Source: Rhynchopus sp. YZ270_cl-10 (taxonomy: Eukaryota; Euglenozoa; Diplonemea; Diplonemida; Diplonemidae). Taken from it: a stretch of DNA of 64,000 bases. Made by a program: the position numbers and the translations under genes. Shown in pieces: positions 62,975 to 64,000 of the stretch; positions within the stretch are counted from its first letter, which is position 1; each line of letters opens with the position of its first letter. Location of the stretch: assembly GCA_964035575.1 (NCBI GenBank), contig OZ037839.1, forward strand, positions 1,439,220 through 1,503,219. Direction: 5' to 3'. The notes under the pieces are model-generated. The model made no database searches. It saw nothing but the letters and a program-made list of their open reading frames with translations, and was not told the DNA's origin.

Positions 62975-63519
62975 CAGGGAAATAGCTTGGTTTTCCCCCA
63001 AAATCAGGAATTATGCGAAAACGAAATTTTTTTTCCGCCCGGTCGAAAGCGGTCAGTTGCGCTTCGCGCAAGCCTCCCTGAGTGGAGAGACGAAAGGTCA
63101 ATTTGCGAGATAACCAAAAACGGAATGTAATACCTTATTACGGAGCTTGGTCTTGCACCTTACGTTCCACTAACCGTATGGAAAAAAATAAATGGCGCCG
63201 CAGGCGAAAAAAAAATAGGGTACGGTGTAAAAATGCTGGTTTACAACCATACAGTCACTCAACAAACCCTTTTTTGCGGAGCAAAAAAGGAAAATGGCGC
63301 CGCAGGCAAAAAAAAAATTAAGGGGTACGGCACATCTGCAAGCGCAGCGAGCGAAAATTTTAAGGTTCCATCATTCCAGTCATCTGGGAGATCTGGGGGT
63401 CCGCGGGCGAGGGGCCCCCAAAAGTGCCCAAAAATCCCCTCTTTTTTTTTTTTTTTCCCCCCCCAAAAATCCAGAATTATGCGATGTCGCATAATTCGGT
63501 ATATGGAGCTATTTCCCTG
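62975..63519. mobile_element. hAT-type MITE, TSD ACGAGTAT
   Basis: A 545-bp element with TIRs CAGGGAAATAGCT / AGCTATTTCCCTG and a perfect 8-bp target duplication (62967-62974, 63520-63527). The interior (63045-63340) matches the 37434 MITE: a hairpin TTGCGCTTCGCGCAA followed by GCCTCCCTGA, GCGAGATAAC, ATGGCGCCGCAGGCG twice and GGTACGGTGTAAAAATGC. A palindrome AATTATGCGA/TCGCATAATT sits near 63475-63496. Confidence 0.95.
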
Positions 63520-64000
63520 ACGAGTATGCAATACGTCTGGAAATGAAAGACGCGTTCTTCGGTTGCCATGAGTCTTACCGTTTCCCCTTCCCCCCTTTTG
63601 TGCTCCACCTCTCCATGCAATGGATGGATGGATGCGATCAACAAACAACAAACAACGAATAAATAAAGAAGGGGGGGTATTTCATTTTTTGAGAAAGCGG
63701 TTGTGTGTGTGTGCAGGCGTCGCGCTGACTTTCGGAATTTTTTTGTTTTTGAAAAATTGTGTTTCGGGCCTACGAGAATCTCCAATAAGCCCGGGGCAAA
63801 GGATAATTTTTAGCGCAAAGCCTGTGTGTGTGTGTTTATAATTTCTTTTTTTTGTTGTGGATCTTAAAAAAAAAATTGCTTCAAATTTTTATTTTTTGAG
63901 ATCTCAAAAAAAGCAGGATGGAAAGATTTAAAGGGGCCCCCCGAATAAGTTCCCCCCCAAATAATAGGTATTTTCCCAAATAACTTCTTTTTTTTCCAGA
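63520..64000. other. Gene-free right edge
   Basis: No coding frame with supporting composition. Contains a GGATGGATGG short repeat (63621), GT runs and A/T homopolymers. Nothing else recognised. Confidence 0.5.

Overview
The window looks like nuclear DNA of a microbial eukaryote (a protist). Long intronless coding regions rich in G/C at third positions sit in A/T-rich, homopolymer-laden DNA packed with non-autonomous transposons and short dispersed repeats. There is no operon structure, no Shine-Dalgarno pattern, no tRNA or rRNA gene and no CRISPR array. The lineage cannot be fixed from sequence alone. A LINE with apurinic-type endonuclease and reverse-transcriptase motifs, and pyrimidine tracts ending in AG just upstream of three start codons, would fit a euglenozoan-like organism, but that is a weak inference.

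Five host-type or element coding regions are well supported. Two same-strand paralogs (5291-9049, 1252 aa; 19443-26315, 2290 aa) encode predicted secreted proteins: signal peptide, Cys-rich N-terminal domain, one sushi domain, an array of CUB-like domains (5 versus 13), and a seven-bladed WD40-like propeller. Their ends, including about 70 bp of 5' flank and 40 bp of 3' flank, are almost identical. They differ mainly in CUB copy number, including a recent 1182-bp internal duplication in the larger gene. Further right are an unassigned 606-aa gene (30682-32502) and a probable 200-aa gene (33427-34029).

Between the paralogs lies a TIR-bounded element (10910-15574) with two unrecognised ORFs (289 and 524 aa). 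It may sit inside a larger TIR element (10528-17205), and its right TIR is split by a hAT-type insertion with a perfect 8-bp target duplication. Six such hAT-type MITEs were found, each with CAGG ends and a perfect 8-bp duplication: 14502-15251, 17660-18308, 26581-27121, 37434-38790, 53606-54261 and 62975-63519. Five share a GC-rich stem-loop core although their termini differ. Other elements have long TIRs built of short palindromic or tandem sub-repeats (37135-38929, 41259-44574, 59123-60432, 34977-35410). The one at 41259-44574 encloses a decayed LINE.

The rest, especially 28-37 kb and 44-63 kb, is a mosaic of 30-70 bp modules repeated many times between A and T runs. One family folds into hairpins with a near-constant loop (ACGAGAG) and compensating stem changes. 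Another (about 47 bp plus an A run) is present in one copy and absent from another copy of the same host repeat, as expected for a tiny mobile element.
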